DNA of 64,000 nucleotides from Chionoecetes opilio (taxonomy: Eukaryota > Arthropoda > Malacostraca > Decapoda > Majidae), in NCBI GenBank assembly GCA_016584305.1, contig JACEEZ010002754.1, forward strand, positions 117,501-181,500, written 5' to 3'. The first letter of the stretch is position 1. Every line of letters begins with the position of its first letter. This document shows, one piece after another, positions 40,901 through 58,400 of the stretch. The notes under the pieces were generated by a model. It was not told the origin of the DNA. It worked only from the letters and a program-made list of their open reading frames with translations, and made no database searches. A program made the translations under genes and the position numbers.

Positions 40901-43372
40901 GTGTTAACATATAAAAATGGAATAGCCAATGATTTATAAAAGAGTAAGGTGGTGAGATCCTTTGGTGTAACCTTTAATAGCAAGAAGGTTTTTTAAATAT
41001 CGTATGAATGAGACTAAATGAGTCAATAGTTTGATTTAAAATGCTAGTACTGTATTAATACGTGGCAGTGCAACATGGACAAGATTAAGTTTTTTATTTA
41101 ATGTCCAATACAATATACAGAAGTACTTTTCTCCCAAACGCTTCACGTGGCACTTAACAAAGACCTCATTGTTCAGGAATAAGGAAAGCAATTTTCACAT
41201 TCTAAACATACAGAAAATTTAACAAGCTTAAAATGGATTAAAATTTCACAAATAAAGATATTTAAAAAATGTTAGCAGTCATCTGAAGGTGGATGAGTGT
41301 GTGAAAATACGCATGGGTGAGGTTGCATGTATCAAGAGTAGAGGACTAACTGGTCAACATTAGGATGGAGCAATCCATATGAAAATTATTGGGAAGAGGC
41401 ATTAGATACATACTAGATATTGAGACATTTGATGTAAGATTAGTGTGTACAATCATGAAGATAAGGAGTTGATAAACAGTTTTGTTGGTTCTGAATGAAA
41501 CTAGTGTTTATTTTATGGAACTATCTTTCCTCCCTGCCCCCAGGTTGGCTGCTGATATCGGCAAGGGCCCCGAACAGCGTGAGTTCAAGGGTCTGGGTGA
41601 CTGTTTGAAGAAGATCTCCAAGGCTGATGGCATCATTGGTCTGTACCGTGGCTTTGGAGTGTCCGTCCAGGGTATCATCATCTACCGCGCGGCCTTCTTC
41701 GGCTTCTACGACACCGCCAAGGGCATGCTGCCCGACCCCAAGGCAGCCACCCTTCTTGTATCCTGGATGATTGCCCAGACCGTGACCACCGTCTCCGGTA
41801 TCATCTCGTATCCCTTCGACACCGTGCGTAGGCGCATGATGATGCAGTCTGGCCGCAAGAGTGCAGACATCATGTACAAGAACACCATTGACTGCTGGAA
41901 GAAGATTGCCGCGCAGGAGGGCACCGGCGCCTTCTTCAAGGGTGCATTCTCCAACGTCTTGAGAGGCACAGGTCAGTCCCTCAAACTAGCCGTCTTGAAA
42001 ATGTGTGGATGTGGCTAAAACACACATGCCGCTCATTGTATCACTTTCATTTTATCTCCGATACCTGTTCCTGAGGACTCCCCAAGGGGATGGCACAAGT
42101 CCATTTATTCCTGTCCTGCATGGCCTTTCATTTCTCTCATTCTTTGGCACCCTGTCCTCCCATGCCCTGAGGGGTTGTCCTGTACTACCCACTGCATCTA
42201 CTAGACTCATACTTTCTTAGTTATCCATACTTAATATCTTGTCTCCATTTCTGCCATTCTTTCAATATGACCCAACACCTCAGTGTGATGTACGTCACTT
42301 CCTGCCACTGCTTTAATCCTTGACCTTGGTACTGTCAGGCCACGCCTGTCACACTGTTACGTGTGATGGCTGCTACAATTAGTGCATCACTTTCCCTAGT
42401 CATCATGTTTACAGTCAGACAATTTAATAATTCATCCAGAGCCAACCACTTTCCTCCTTGGCAGCTTTTTCTATAGTTTACCTTCCATGGTTCCATGCTT
42501 TCACATAAAAATATTTTAAAATTGGTCAACCTATTCCTGTCCCACATCAGCTAATTTCACATTTCCTTATGACGTTGTCTGGCACATTTGCCCCCCTTTT
42601 TGGCATTAAGTCAATCCTTTTGACGTTTAAGCCTTACCTACTCTTATAAAAAAAATGAGCTCTCACACAACCACCGTACATTTGTTGCCATTCCCCCAGC
42701 TTCGATCTTTTGCATGCACTATCAAATATGTATAATTTTTTGTTGGTCAATCTGATTTTATGCAACCAGAACTGTATCTTCTGCAAAATTGTATTGCATT
42801 CAACAACCATTTACGTAGATTTCCACTCCTACATCACTAACTTATGATTTAATCTCGCTTATTACACCATCCATGTGTAGGTTAAACAACCCTGGGGACA
42901 CCACACATTGCTGCCAGACACCTATTTTTCATACCATATTTTTCAACATTATTTATTTATTTTTAAGTTATTCTGTTGCACTTGGTGATTTTAAGTCAAA
43001 AGCCTCTAATTCCAGTCATTATTATTACCTCAACCTCCATACCTGGCATATGTTTTTCATATTTGTTTATAAACTATAAAGGCAAAGAACATTACCATGA
43101 AGTGTTCCACTGAAATGATCTTCAAGATTAATTATCATTGGTTCAAAAGACAGTAATGTCTTTCACAGTGCATTTGCTTTAAGAATTTTCTTGCACAAGA
43201 ATGAGTCAGCGGTACTTTAGTTAGCTGGTAATGATATTGTGGCGTGTGTTTGTTGATCAAAACTTAACCCGTGTAACCTTGATGTCTTTGTGTTGCAGGT
43301 GGCGCCTTGGTGCTGGTTCTCTATGATGAGATCCAGGTGGTGCTGTTCGGCGAGAAGCCCGGCGGAGATTAA
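37805..43372 (+). CDS. ANT: ADP/ATP translocase (mitochondrial carrier SLC25), spliced gene
   Basis: Exchanges cytosolic ADP for matrix ATP across the mitochondrial inner membrane. The five exons are 37805-37967, 39977-40110, 40683-40810, 41544-41971 and 43299-43372; phases close to 308 codons plus TAA, the usual length of the family. The three mitochondrial-carrier signatures are present: PIERVK (30), PLDFAR (135) and PFDTVR (232). The carrier-specific RRRMMM is at residues 237-242. The protein ends in GEKPGGD. A CRE and CCAAT box precede it and AATAAA follows at 43702. I see no second copy. All key residues are intact, so this is a working gene. Confidence 0.97.
38676..38830. repeat. Short inverted repeat in intron 1
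   Basis: GTCCCCTACCCTAAACAAGC near 38679 and GCTTGTTTTGGGTAGGGAC near 38803 are complementary. Confidence 0.5.
39291..39483. mobile_element. MITE in ADP/ATP carrier intron 1
   Basis: GATCTCACGAAGATCCGCCA, then CCCCAGCTATTTTT, at the left is mirrored by AAAAAATAGCTGGGGTGG, then TGGATCTTCAAGAGATC, at the right. No target duplication identified. Confidence 0.7.
39977..40110 (+). CDS. ANT: ADP/ATP carrier exon 2
   Basis: Encodes [20 protein letters not shown] and on to KDKYKQ. Acceptor TTTTATTTCAG, donor GTGTGT. Confidence 0.97.
40498..40680. repeat. Minisatellite, 25-bp unit, running into a splice acceptor
   Basis: About seven units of GTGTGTGTTCCCTGTAATGA followed by CCATG. The last partial unit, GTGTGTGTTCCC, is completed by AG to form the exon 3 acceptor. 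The unit with CTG where the acceptor has CAG suggests the array grew from the splice site itself. Confidence 0.93.
40683..40810 (+). CDS. ANT: ADP/ATP carrier exon 3
   Basis: Encodes [20 protein letters not shown] and on to YPLDFART plus two bases; second carrier signature. Donor GTAAGT. Confidence 0.97.
41544..41971 (+). CDS. ANT: ADP/ATP carrier exon 4
   Basis: Encodes [20 protein letters not shown] and on to FSNVLRGT plus one base; third signature and RRRMMMQ. Acceptor CCTGCCCCCAG, donor GTCAGT. Confidence 0.97.
42040..43270. other. ADP/ATP carrier intron 4, no feature recognised
   Basis: T-rich sequence with short broken frames; it may contain old transposon debris but none that I can name. 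Confidence 0.5.
43299..43372 (+). CDS. ANT: ADP/ATP carrier exon 5 (last)
   Basis: Encodes [20 protein letters not shown] then GGD and TAA. Acceptor TGTGTTGCAG. Confidence 0.97.
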
Positions 43373-43701
43373 GACCCGGGTACCGACACGACACCTCGCC
43401 AGGACGCTACAGAAGCTACGCAGAGGTTGCAGGGGAAGGAAGGTCATGGGCTGCGTGTGTACAAATAGTTGTTGTGGCCCGGGGCTCGGCCTCCACGTGT
43501 ATAGTTGATAGTTCTGTGAACTATACTCCTCTGTCCAGAAAATAGATCTTCTGACTGATGGCTCTTGTTCATATTTTATATTCAGTTAATGCCCATTGAA
43601 ACGGGATCCTAGGATATATAGTTTGTACAGAATCATTACAATGCATAAAAGCCTCATCACGATTTTCAATGGCAAAACCATTCCTGTAAAATTATAAGTT
43701 C

Positions 43702-43707
43702 AATAAA
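43702..43707 (+). promoter_or_regulatory. Polyadenylation signal of the ADP/ATP carrier gene
   Basis: AATAAA, 330 bases after the stop codon, giving a short 3' untranslated region. Confidence 0.75.
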
Positions 43708-44158
43708 AATCGTAAACTTGAAAGAAGGCTTTTCATCCTGTCAATCCTAAGTGTCATTGACTGCAAGAGTTTGAAGTAGGCTGTCAGGATGACTTTATCT
43801 TAATGTTTAACATCAGATTTTCCCATAATATCGTATGAGGTTATAGAAGGCCAATGATAAGATTCCAACTATATCAGTTGCCTCTACTTCAATGTCTAAT
43901 GCTGCCAGATCTCTTTAACACACTGCCTCCATGTCTTTCTTGGCACTTCCACTCCAACAGCTCTCCAATGCCTCGGCACCTTTTCTCCACATGCCTAAAC
44001 CACCTCAATCGCCTTATTACTCTCAGCACTGTACTAGGAGGGCTCTTTCAATCTACTTTTTCTTGCCACCTCTTCACTGCCGACACTTCATCACTCCATG
44101 TATGTCAGAATGGCTGCCTCTTATAACTATTAGTAAGGCAAAGACATATCACAAACCT

Positions 44159-44164
44159 TTTATT
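44159..44164 (-). promoter_or_regulatory. Candidate polyadenylation signal of CTF8
   Basis: AATAAA on the minus strand, 31 bases beyond the CTF8 stop; implies a very short 3' untranslated region. Confidence 0.5.
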
Positions 44165-44194
44165 AATTATAATAAATTCTCTCAACTCCCTATA

Positions 44195-49162
<4,968 letters not shown>

Positions 49163-49352
49163 AAAACTATGTAAAACGGACTTGGATGTAAAACTATATG
49201 AAGAAAAACCTAGAAACAAGAGCAGTATATATCAAGTGAGACAAAACAGCAACACACACTCACACACAAAAAAAAAAGGGACAAGGAGCGATAATATACT
49301 ACGGACAAATGAAGAAGAAGAGGAAGCGCCCGCCACATGTCAACAAACCAGC
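49163..49352. promoter_or_regulatory. Bidirectional promoter between CTF8 and UTP4
   Basis: The 190 bp between the two start codons must hold both 5' leaders and start sites. It is A-rich with no clear TATA box. CTF8 and UTP4 are also head-to-head neighbours in human. Confidence 0.65.
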
Positions 49353-49456
49353 ATGGCAGAGTACACGGTGCACAATGTTCGCTTTTACGACTTCCACCCT
49401 AAAGCAATACAATGCATGAGCTACGAGGACGAGACAAGCCGGCTGGCGTTATCAAG
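49353..49456 (+). CDS. UTP4: UTP4 coding exon 1
   Basis: Encodes MAEYTVHNVRFYDFHPKAIQ and on to TSRLALS plus two bases. Donor GTGGGT. Confidence 0.95.
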
Positions 49457-52400
49457 GTGGGTCAGGGGACGGTACAGGGACGACATACACGGGTCGCAAG
49501 TAATACACAGGTTATACGGTCCTTACTGGTAACCTTATGTTCTTTTATATTTTGTTTATTACGACCAATTAACCTCCTATTGGGTATTTTTCGGGTACGT
49601 CGTTAAGGTGAAACCGAGTGTACTCTGGTGAAACCAAGCCCAACCGACCACTTATAATGCACTCGCGACATCCCTGTATGGCTAGAAATGACCGGGGTGG
49701 TTTCTAAGTAATCTTCCCAAGATATCTTCCTGATCTGAGTAGTTTGGCAGTCGTAGCATTATGTTTTACCAACAAAACCGGCAAATTCGATCAACTATAC
49801 CAATTCTTTTCATTAATTATATAACCTAACCTAACCTAACCTTTTTCTCTCATGATTGCCTTCATATTGCTGTTATATTGGATGTTTTGATGTCTAGTTG
49901 TTTGTTAGATGCAAATACACCCTCCGAGGTGCACACTGATGCCGAAATGTAATTATAAGTGGTCGGTTGGGCTCGGTTTCACCAGAGTACACTCGGTTTC
50001 ACCTTAACAACGATGCGTATTTTTCTTGTGTTTATGGGTAAGGTTGGATGTTTCCTCTTGATGGAATAGCGACATGAGTGAGTAGTGAGTACAATTGCAA
50101 TTCTGTCAGATCCACTCGGGGTCTCATGTCAAAGTGAGTGTGAATCCTGTCCCCCCCATGCAAGTGTTCATTGTCCGCAGTGTGTTCATAGATACTAAGG
50201 AGGTTAAGACATGCAGTAAATTAGTGAGATTACTGGGTGAAATGTAGCAGACATTCCGGTATTATTCCAGATGAACAACGAACTCACTTTGGTGGACGAA
50301 ACTTTTTTTCTGGTGATATTTGATGTGCTTTGAATTAATCTGCTAACCGTTTCTGTCGCATTTTTGTGTTGTTTTGATAGGTAGACTAGAATCTAGTCTA
50401 GATTTTTTTTTTTTTCTTTTTAATAGTTAGGTAAAGGTTAGGTTAGGTTGGTGGTAAAGGTTAGGTTAGGTATGGGTTCGGTTAGGTTCAATTTTTTTTT
50501 TTTGTCATTTTTGCACAAAAACAAAAACTAAGATTTGCGACAGAAACGGTTAGCAGATTAATTCAAAACACATCAAAACTCACCAGAAAAAAATAGTTTC
50601 GTCCACCAAAGGAAGTTCGGTGTTCATCTGGAAATTTACCGACATTCCCTCTCTCAGCATGTTTGGTAATTATTACCTTTATTACCGTTTCCAATTTTTT
50701 TTTTCTTCATTTGCTAGTTTTATTTAGTTCCTTTGAGTGTTTTGAGGCCTCTTTTGTTGTGCAAATAGAATAATAACCATAATATGACCATGGCAATCTT
50801 GACCCCCGGTAGTGGGGGAGGGCTGTGAAGATCAGGGAAAATGTGTGTAGAAAAGTGAATAAATGAAGAAAAATAGGTAAATAGAACCTAACCTCACGTA
50901 CCAGAATTTAAAAAAAATATTTGCACCCCCAAAAAATATATATACAGGCATACCTTATATGATGCCACACATCCACTGGGCATGGTAAGATTGCCCGCTA
51001 AAGAAACGTCAATGAAAGTAATAAATACTGCCTATTCATGTGTAATGTTGTCATGTGTTTCTTATCACTTTTCAGAGCGGACGGAAGCATTGAAATATGG
51101 AACTGCAAGAGCAGACCTTTTATGCAGCTTGTTCTCCCAGGTAGTTATAGCAGACCTTTTATGCAGCTTGTTCTCCCAGGTAGTTATAGCAGACCTTTTA
51201 TGCAGCTTGTTCTCCCAGGTAGTTATAGCAGACCTTTTATGCAGCTTGTTCTCCCAGGTAGTTATAGCAGACCTTTTATGCAGCTTTTCCCAGGTATTAA
51301 GCAGACCCTTTTTTTGCGCTTTTTTCTCCCAGGTATTATAGCAGACCCTTTTTTGCAGTTGTTTTCCCAGGGGAGTTTTAGCAGACCCTTTTTTGCAGCT
51401 TTTCTCCCGGGATTATAGCAGACCTTTTATGCGCTTTTCTCCCCGGTAGTTTTAGCAGACCTTTTTGCAGTTGTTCTCCAGGTAGTTATACAGACCTTTT
51501 AGCAGCTTGTTCTCCCCGGTAGTTATGGACTTTACAGTTGTTCCCCGGTAGTTTTTAGCAGACCTTTTTTGAGCTTGTTCTCCCAGGTAGTTTTAGCAGA
51601 CCTTTTTGAGCGTTCTCCAGGTAGTTATAGCAACCTTTTATGCAGCTTGTTCTCCCCGGGAAATTATAGCCGACCTTTTAGCAGCTTTTTCTCCAAAGGG
51701 ATTATAGCAGACCTTTTATGAGCTTTTTTCCCAGGTAGTTTTGCAGGAAATTTATGCAGTTGTTCTCCCAGGTTGTTATAGCAGCTTTTTGCAGTTTTTC
51801 TCCCAGGTAGTTATAGCAGACCTTTTATGAGTTGTTTTCCAGGTAGTTAAGCAGACCTTTTTTGCAGCTTGTTCTTCAGGTAGTTATAGCAGACCTTTTA
51901 TGCAGTTGTTCTCCGGTAGTTTTAGCAGACCTTTATGCACTTGTTCTCCAGGGAGTATGCAACCTTTTATGCAGCTTGTTCTTCCAGGGAGTTTTTAGCG
52001 ACCTTTTTCAGCTTGTTTTTCCCAGGAGTTATAGCGACCTTTTTTGCAGTTGTTTCCCAGGTAGTTTGCAACCTTTATGCAGCTTGTTCTTCAGGGAGTT
52101 ATAGCAGACCTTTATGCAGCTTGTTTTTCCCCGGTAGTTATAGCAGACCTTTTTATGCGCTTTTTTCTCCCCGGTGTTATAGCAGACCTTTTTTGCACTT
52201 GTTCTTCCAGGTAGTTTAGCAGCCTTTTTTGCAGCTTTTCTCCCAGGTAGTTATTTCAGACCTTTTAGCAGCTTGTTCTCCCCGGTATTATAGCAGACCT
52301 TTATGCAGTTTTTCTTCAGGTTTTTTAGCAACCTTTTATGATTGTTTTCCCCGGTAGTTAAACAACCTTTTATGCAGCTTGTTCTCCCCCGGGAGTTATC

Positions 52401-55400
52401 AGACCTTTTAGCGCTTGTTCTCCCCGGTAGTTTTATGCAGACTTTTTTGAGCTTGTTCTCCAGGTAGTTATAGAGACCTTTTATGCAGCTTGTTCTCCCA
52501 GGTATTTTTTTGCGACCCTTTTTTGCAGTGTTCTCCCAGGTAGTTATAGCAGACCCTTTTATGCAGCTTTTTCCCCCGGTATTATAGCAGACCTTTTTTG
52601 CAGCTTTTTTCTCCCAGGTAGTTTTAGCAGCCCCCTTTTTGCGCTGTTCTCCCAGGAGTTTTGCAGACCTTTAGCAGCTTGTTCTCCCAGGTATTATGAG
52701 ACCTTTTTGCAGCTTTTTCTCCCAGGTGTTATAGCAGACCCTTTTTGCAGCTTTTTTCCCGGGATTTAGCAGACCTTTTATGCAGCTTGTTTTCCCAGGT
52801 ATTTTTGCAACCTTTTTTTGAGCTTGTTCTCCCAGGGATTTTTAGAGACCTTTTTTCAGCTTGTTCCCCAGGTAGTTATGCAGACCCTTTTATGCAGCTT
52901 GTTTTCCCAGGTAGTTATAGAGGCCTTTTTTGCAGCTTTTTCCCCAGGTGTTTTTAGCAGCCTTTTGTGCAGTTTTTCTCCCCGGTAGTTATAGCAACCT
53001 TTTTTTGCAGTTGTTCTCCCAGGTAGTTATAGCAGATTTTTTCAGCTTGTTCTCCCGGGATAAGCAGACCTTTTTTTCGCTTGCTCTCCCAGGTAGTTTA
53101 GCAGACCTTTTTTGCAGTTGTTCTCCAGGTAGTTATAGGACCTTTTTTGCAGCTTGTTCTCCCAGGGTTATAGCAGACCCTTTTTGCCCGCTTTTTCTCC
53201 CCGTAGTTTTTGCAAACCTTTAGAGTTTTTCTCCCAGGTAGTTAAGCAACCTTTTATGCAGTTGTTCTCCCAGGTAGTTATAGAGAAATTTTTTTGCAGT
53301 TTTTCTCCCCGGTAGTTATAGCAGACCTTTTTGCAGCTTTTCTCCCATAGTTATGCGACCTTTTTTGGGAGCTTGTTCTCCCCGGGGTTATAGCAACCTT
53401 TTATGCAGTTGCTCCCCAGGTATTTAGCAACCTTTTATGCACTTTTTCTCCCAGGGAGTTTTAGAGACCTTTTTGCGCTTGTTCTCCCCGGTATTATGCA
53501 ACCTTTTTTGCAGTTTTTCTTTTAGGGAGTTTTAGCAGACCTTTTTTGCAGCTTTTTCTCCCAGGTATTATAGCAAAACCTTTTATGAGCTTGCCTCCCC
53601 GGTAGTTAAGAGACCTTTTAGCAGCTTCTCTCCCAGGGAGTTTAGCCCAAACCTTTTTTTGCGCTTGTTCCCCGGTGTTTTTAGCAGACCTTTTATGCAG
53701 CTGTTCCCCAGGTAGTTATAGCAGACCTTTTATGCGTTTTTCTCCCGGGAGTTTTAGCAGACCTTTTATGCAGCTTTTTTCCCCCAGGTAGTTATAGCAG
53801 ACCTTTTATGCAGCTTGTCTCCCGGGAGTTATAGCAGACCTTTTATGCAGCTTTTCTCCCAGGTAGTTATAGAGACCTTTTGGAGCTTTTTTCTCCCCGG
53901 TGTTATAGCAGGGCCCCTTTTGCAGCTTTTTCTCCCAGGTAGTTTAGCAGACCTTTTATGCAGCTTGTTTTCCCAGGGAGTTATGAAGACCTTTTTTGCA
54001 GCTTGTTCTCCCAGGGAGTTTAGCAGACCTTTTTTTTTCAGCTTGTTCTCCAGGAGTTATAGCAGACCTTTTATGCAGCTTGTTCTCCCAGAGTTAAGCA
54101 GACCTTTTATGCACTTTTTCTCCCAGGTAGTTATGCAGACCTTTTAGCAGTTGTTTTCCCGGTGTTTTAGCAACCCTTTTTTGCAGCTTGTTCTCCCCGG
54201 AGTTTTTAGCAGCCTTTTGCAGCTTGTTTCCCAGAGTTATAGCAGACCTTTTATTCAGCTTGTTCTCCAGGGATTTTTTTAGCAGCCTTTTTTGCACTTT
54301 TTCTCCCAGGAGTTTTTGCAGACCTTTTATGCAGCTTGTTCTCCCAGGTAGTTATAGCAGACCTTTTAGCGCTTGTTCTCCCCAGGGAGTTATAGCAACC
54401 TTTTAGCGCTTGTTCTCCCCCGGGAGTTATAGAGACCTTTTATCAGCTTGTTCTCCCAGGTAGTTTTAGCAACCTTTTTTTCAGTTGTTCTCCCAGGGAG
54501 TTATAGCAGACCTTTATGCAGCTTTTTTCCCCAGGTAGTTATAGCAACCTTTTTTTGCAGCTTGTTCCCCGGTTTATAGCGACCTTTTTGCAGCTTGTTC
54601 TCCCCGGTGTTTAGCAGACTTTTATGCGCTTTTTCTTCCCGGTAGTTATAGCAGATTTTATGCAGCTGTTTCCCAGGGAGTTTTAGCAGACCTTTATGCA
54701 GCTTTTTCTCCCAGGTGTTATGGACCTTTTTTGCGCTTGTTCTCCAGGGAGTTAAGCAGACCCTTTTTTGCAGCTTGTTTTCCCAGGGAGTTATAGCAGA
54801 CCTTTTATGCAGCTTGTTTTCCCGGTATTTAGCAGTTTTTTTGCAGCTTGTTTCCCCGGTAGTATAGCAGACCTTTTTATGAGCTTGTTCTCCCGGGTGT
54901 TATAGCAGACCTTTTTTAGCAGTTTGTTCCCCCCGGAGTTTAGCAGCCCTTTTTGCAGCTTGTCTCCCAGGTAGTTATAGCGACCTTTATGCAGTTTGTT
55001 TCCCAGGTATTTATAGAGACCTTTTATGCGCTTGTTCTCCCAGTAGTTATAGCAGCCCTTTTATGCACTTTTTCTCCCGGGTAGTTATAGCAGACCTTTT
55101 ATCAGCGTTCCCAGGTAGTTAAGCAGATTTTTTATGCAGCTTTTTTCCCCCCAGGTAGTTACAGCCTTTATGCAGCTTTTTTCCCAGGTAGTTTATAGAC
55201 CCCTTTTACCCTGGGCTTGGGGGGTGTGGTCCCCCCAATTTGAAGTGCCTTTTTTTCGAAATGCATTTTTTTGTCCCTTGGCCATCCTTTGTGATGTAAA
55301 AAAAAAAAAGCATAAGACCGAGGTGGTCAGATTTCAGTATTAACAAAGTTGGGATATACAATCTTTTTATGACTGCTTCATCACCCCCAAAGCTCTCTTT

Positions 55401-58400
55401 TTCTTTAAAGGTTTTTTCTCCTACGATGAAAAAAAAAAATAACAAAATTGAACCCCAATTTTAGATTTCCTTTAAATTTTTTTCAATTCATGTTTCGAAA
55501 GTTATCCTAAGCAAATTACCGGAGCCTTTTGGTAGAGCACAGTGTCTCACATCGTATATTCATTATACATACTGATAAATAAATTGAAAATTATCCTGTA
55601 AAAATTTAAAGATCTCTTGTCTGGGCTAAGCCCCCAATGTTTCAAGATCCTAAATACGCCCCTGGTATGTAGACTTGTTATGAGATTATTGATATGTATG
55701 TAGAATACATCATTACTTTAAAAAATTGGAGTGGTTAGAGATACGGACCCGTATCCCTAAATGCCGTGGCTAGAGATATGGCGGCTAGGTCCTATTTCAC
55801 TGTGGTTTAATAAACAAAGATGCAGTGAAGATGGGCACTGAGTGATGCCTTTAAAGGGTGCTATACAGAGACATGAGTGCAGTTGCTGTATATGGGGTAG
55901 CTGTGTTTGGTCTCTGAATGCCCATCTAATTCTCTTTGTATTGTTAAATCAAGTGACTTCTAATGGATGGCCATATACATATGTATTTAAATTTTTTATA
56001 AAAGATCTTGGAACAGATAATGTGTAGCTACTGTTTATTCATTAGAGAGAGGCTGTGAACAATTTACGTTCATATGTTGTATGAATTTTGCCGCTAATGA
56101 TGCAAAGATTGAATACAATATTTCTTCATCATTTGGATCTAACCAACAGTTTGTTTCAATGGACTTCCCTTTCCACCATTTGTCCATCAGAATGAGAGTT
56201 TACAATGAAAGTATGATCGCTACATTTCATATTTAGAGTATTCTCAAGTCCTCTCACATTTATTTGGTAATGCTTGAATTCTGAAATAATATCAGCAAGT
56301 ACGTTGTTGATTTAGTAACCCACCTTGGCATCCTCCTCACCGATGCTTTCCTGCCGCAGGGGACAACGACAGCTCGGTGGAGGCGCTGGTGTGGTGCCGC
56401 GGGAGGCTGTTCAGTGCCGGCCTCCACGGCTTCCTGCTGGAGCACAACTTGGCCTCCCGAGAGGTTACCCTGCGCACCCCTGTCACGGGCGGCCCCACCT
56501 GGTGCCTTGCTCTGTCCAAGGATAAGAAAAAGTTGGCCGTGAGTGCATGTTATGAAGAGATGATTTTTTTCTTTTTCTTTAATTGTTAGCAAATCGAACA
56601 TTTTCAAGGTTAAAACTACTCCAGAAATTTCCTCCGTGATAAAAGTCAGTGTGATAAGTGGGCCAACATCAATCTAGCTTTGACATATAGCTATAAAAAA
56701 CCTTGGAAATGTGTAGGCCCATGAAATGCAAAACAGTAGGAACAGAGGGTGGAAGCACCTATAGTCTATTTTTTTTAACAAGGCAAAAATTCCATTCTAT
56801 CTTAAGGGCTCATGCTTAAAATGATGCCTATGTTTACCTGATAATATGGTAAACTATGATAAAATACAGCTGAAATTAAGAAGAACTGTAGTATTCCCTT
56901 CTCCTGGCATCAAATATCAGTCAGGAAGCAGCATGGGGTCAGGATTTTTTGCCTAGTTAAAAAAAAAGACTATAGTCATTCCTTGAACATCATCAGCGTT
57001 GGAGGGGAACCAGCTAGTGGATGGCTTATCATTTTTTTGTCAGAGTTGAGGGAAAAGGTAGGGGGGGGGGGGGGGATAAGGATGGATGCCACGATGCAGG
57101 TTTGTTAGGGTGGCGGGCTGGGAGGTGAGACGGGGAGGTAACGGTGATGGGGTTAGATGGACGATGTGCCACCTGACAGAACACTTTCCTCTAAGCATGT
57201 CTGTATATCCTTCCCCATTGATCTGTGACCGTTATGATAATGTTCTCGGGTATTGTCTCCACATTAGCCTTACCGCAGTCTCAATATGGCACAAGTGATA
57301 GCGTAAGATGGAGCACTTGATGTGTAGTTAGTTCAATGTGAAAACTTCTCCCCCCTTTATTTTTGTGTGTGTGAAAAATATTAATTGATATGGGTAATAT
57401 GTAGATAATTACAGTTTATGAATGCTAAATCTTAAGATGCAGGGGTAGCACAAATAACAGTTGAATTAGCATCACAGACAGCAAGTAACTCTCAACCTTC
57501 AATTTTTCAGGCTGGCACGGAAGGTGGCTACTTGTGTATATTTGACGTGGTGGATGATGGAGTCATGTACGACCGAGCGCTGGAGAAACAGGAAGGTGTG
57601 CTTGGCTTAGGGCTTCACTCTTAACCCCTTCACGCCCAGATCTTTCCTTTACTATATAAAATTGTCTGTTAGTCATGAAATTACGAGAAGTAACTTTAAT
57701 ATACCAAATTGTTAGTCGACAAGGATATTAAACAGGTCATAGCTATAAAATATTGCTTATAGTCACTAAAAATCGTCAAATGGTTGTCAAATTGCAATGA
57801 AAATTACGTTCTGGGTCTCAAGGGGTTAATGAAAGTTATTGTTCATACCTATATTACTTGCACATGATTTAACTCATCATATCTGTGTTACCTTTTATCT
57901 TCTCTCCCCGTGTCCAGAGAGTGATTATGAGAGATCAATTTCCAGACAGTCTTTTCTGAACATGTAGTGTCTTGGGATCAGTACTGCACCTTGCTTTATG
58001 TGGTAGATACTCTTAACCCCTTCACACCCAGATCTTTCCTTTGCTATAAAAAATCATCTGTTGTTAGCCATAAAATTACGCAAAGTATCTGAATATACCA
58101 AATTAGTTAGTAGGCAAGGATACTAAACAGGTCATAGCTATAAAATATTGCTTATAGTCACTAATAATTGTCTAATGGTACCAAAATTACAATGGAAATT
58201 ACGTTCTGGGTCTCAAGGGGTTAATGGAAACAAGTGTCGTGGATAAAGAGCCAATGTTTATAGAAGGGAAACTCAAGGGAAATATATTGGTCCTTAAATT
58301 GGTGAAAGGAAATCTATGTTAATGATAATGATAATGATGATAATAATAAAAATAAATATAAAAAGATTACAAAACAACTAGAAAAATTTATCTTATCTTA

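Noticed and set aside
51850..54400. Many frames of 70-110 codons with repeated LCSLF or PGSYSRPF motifs
   Set aside because: Products of the 39-bp array downstream of UTP4 exon 2; frames break at unit indels. Only the first perfect units could be coding.
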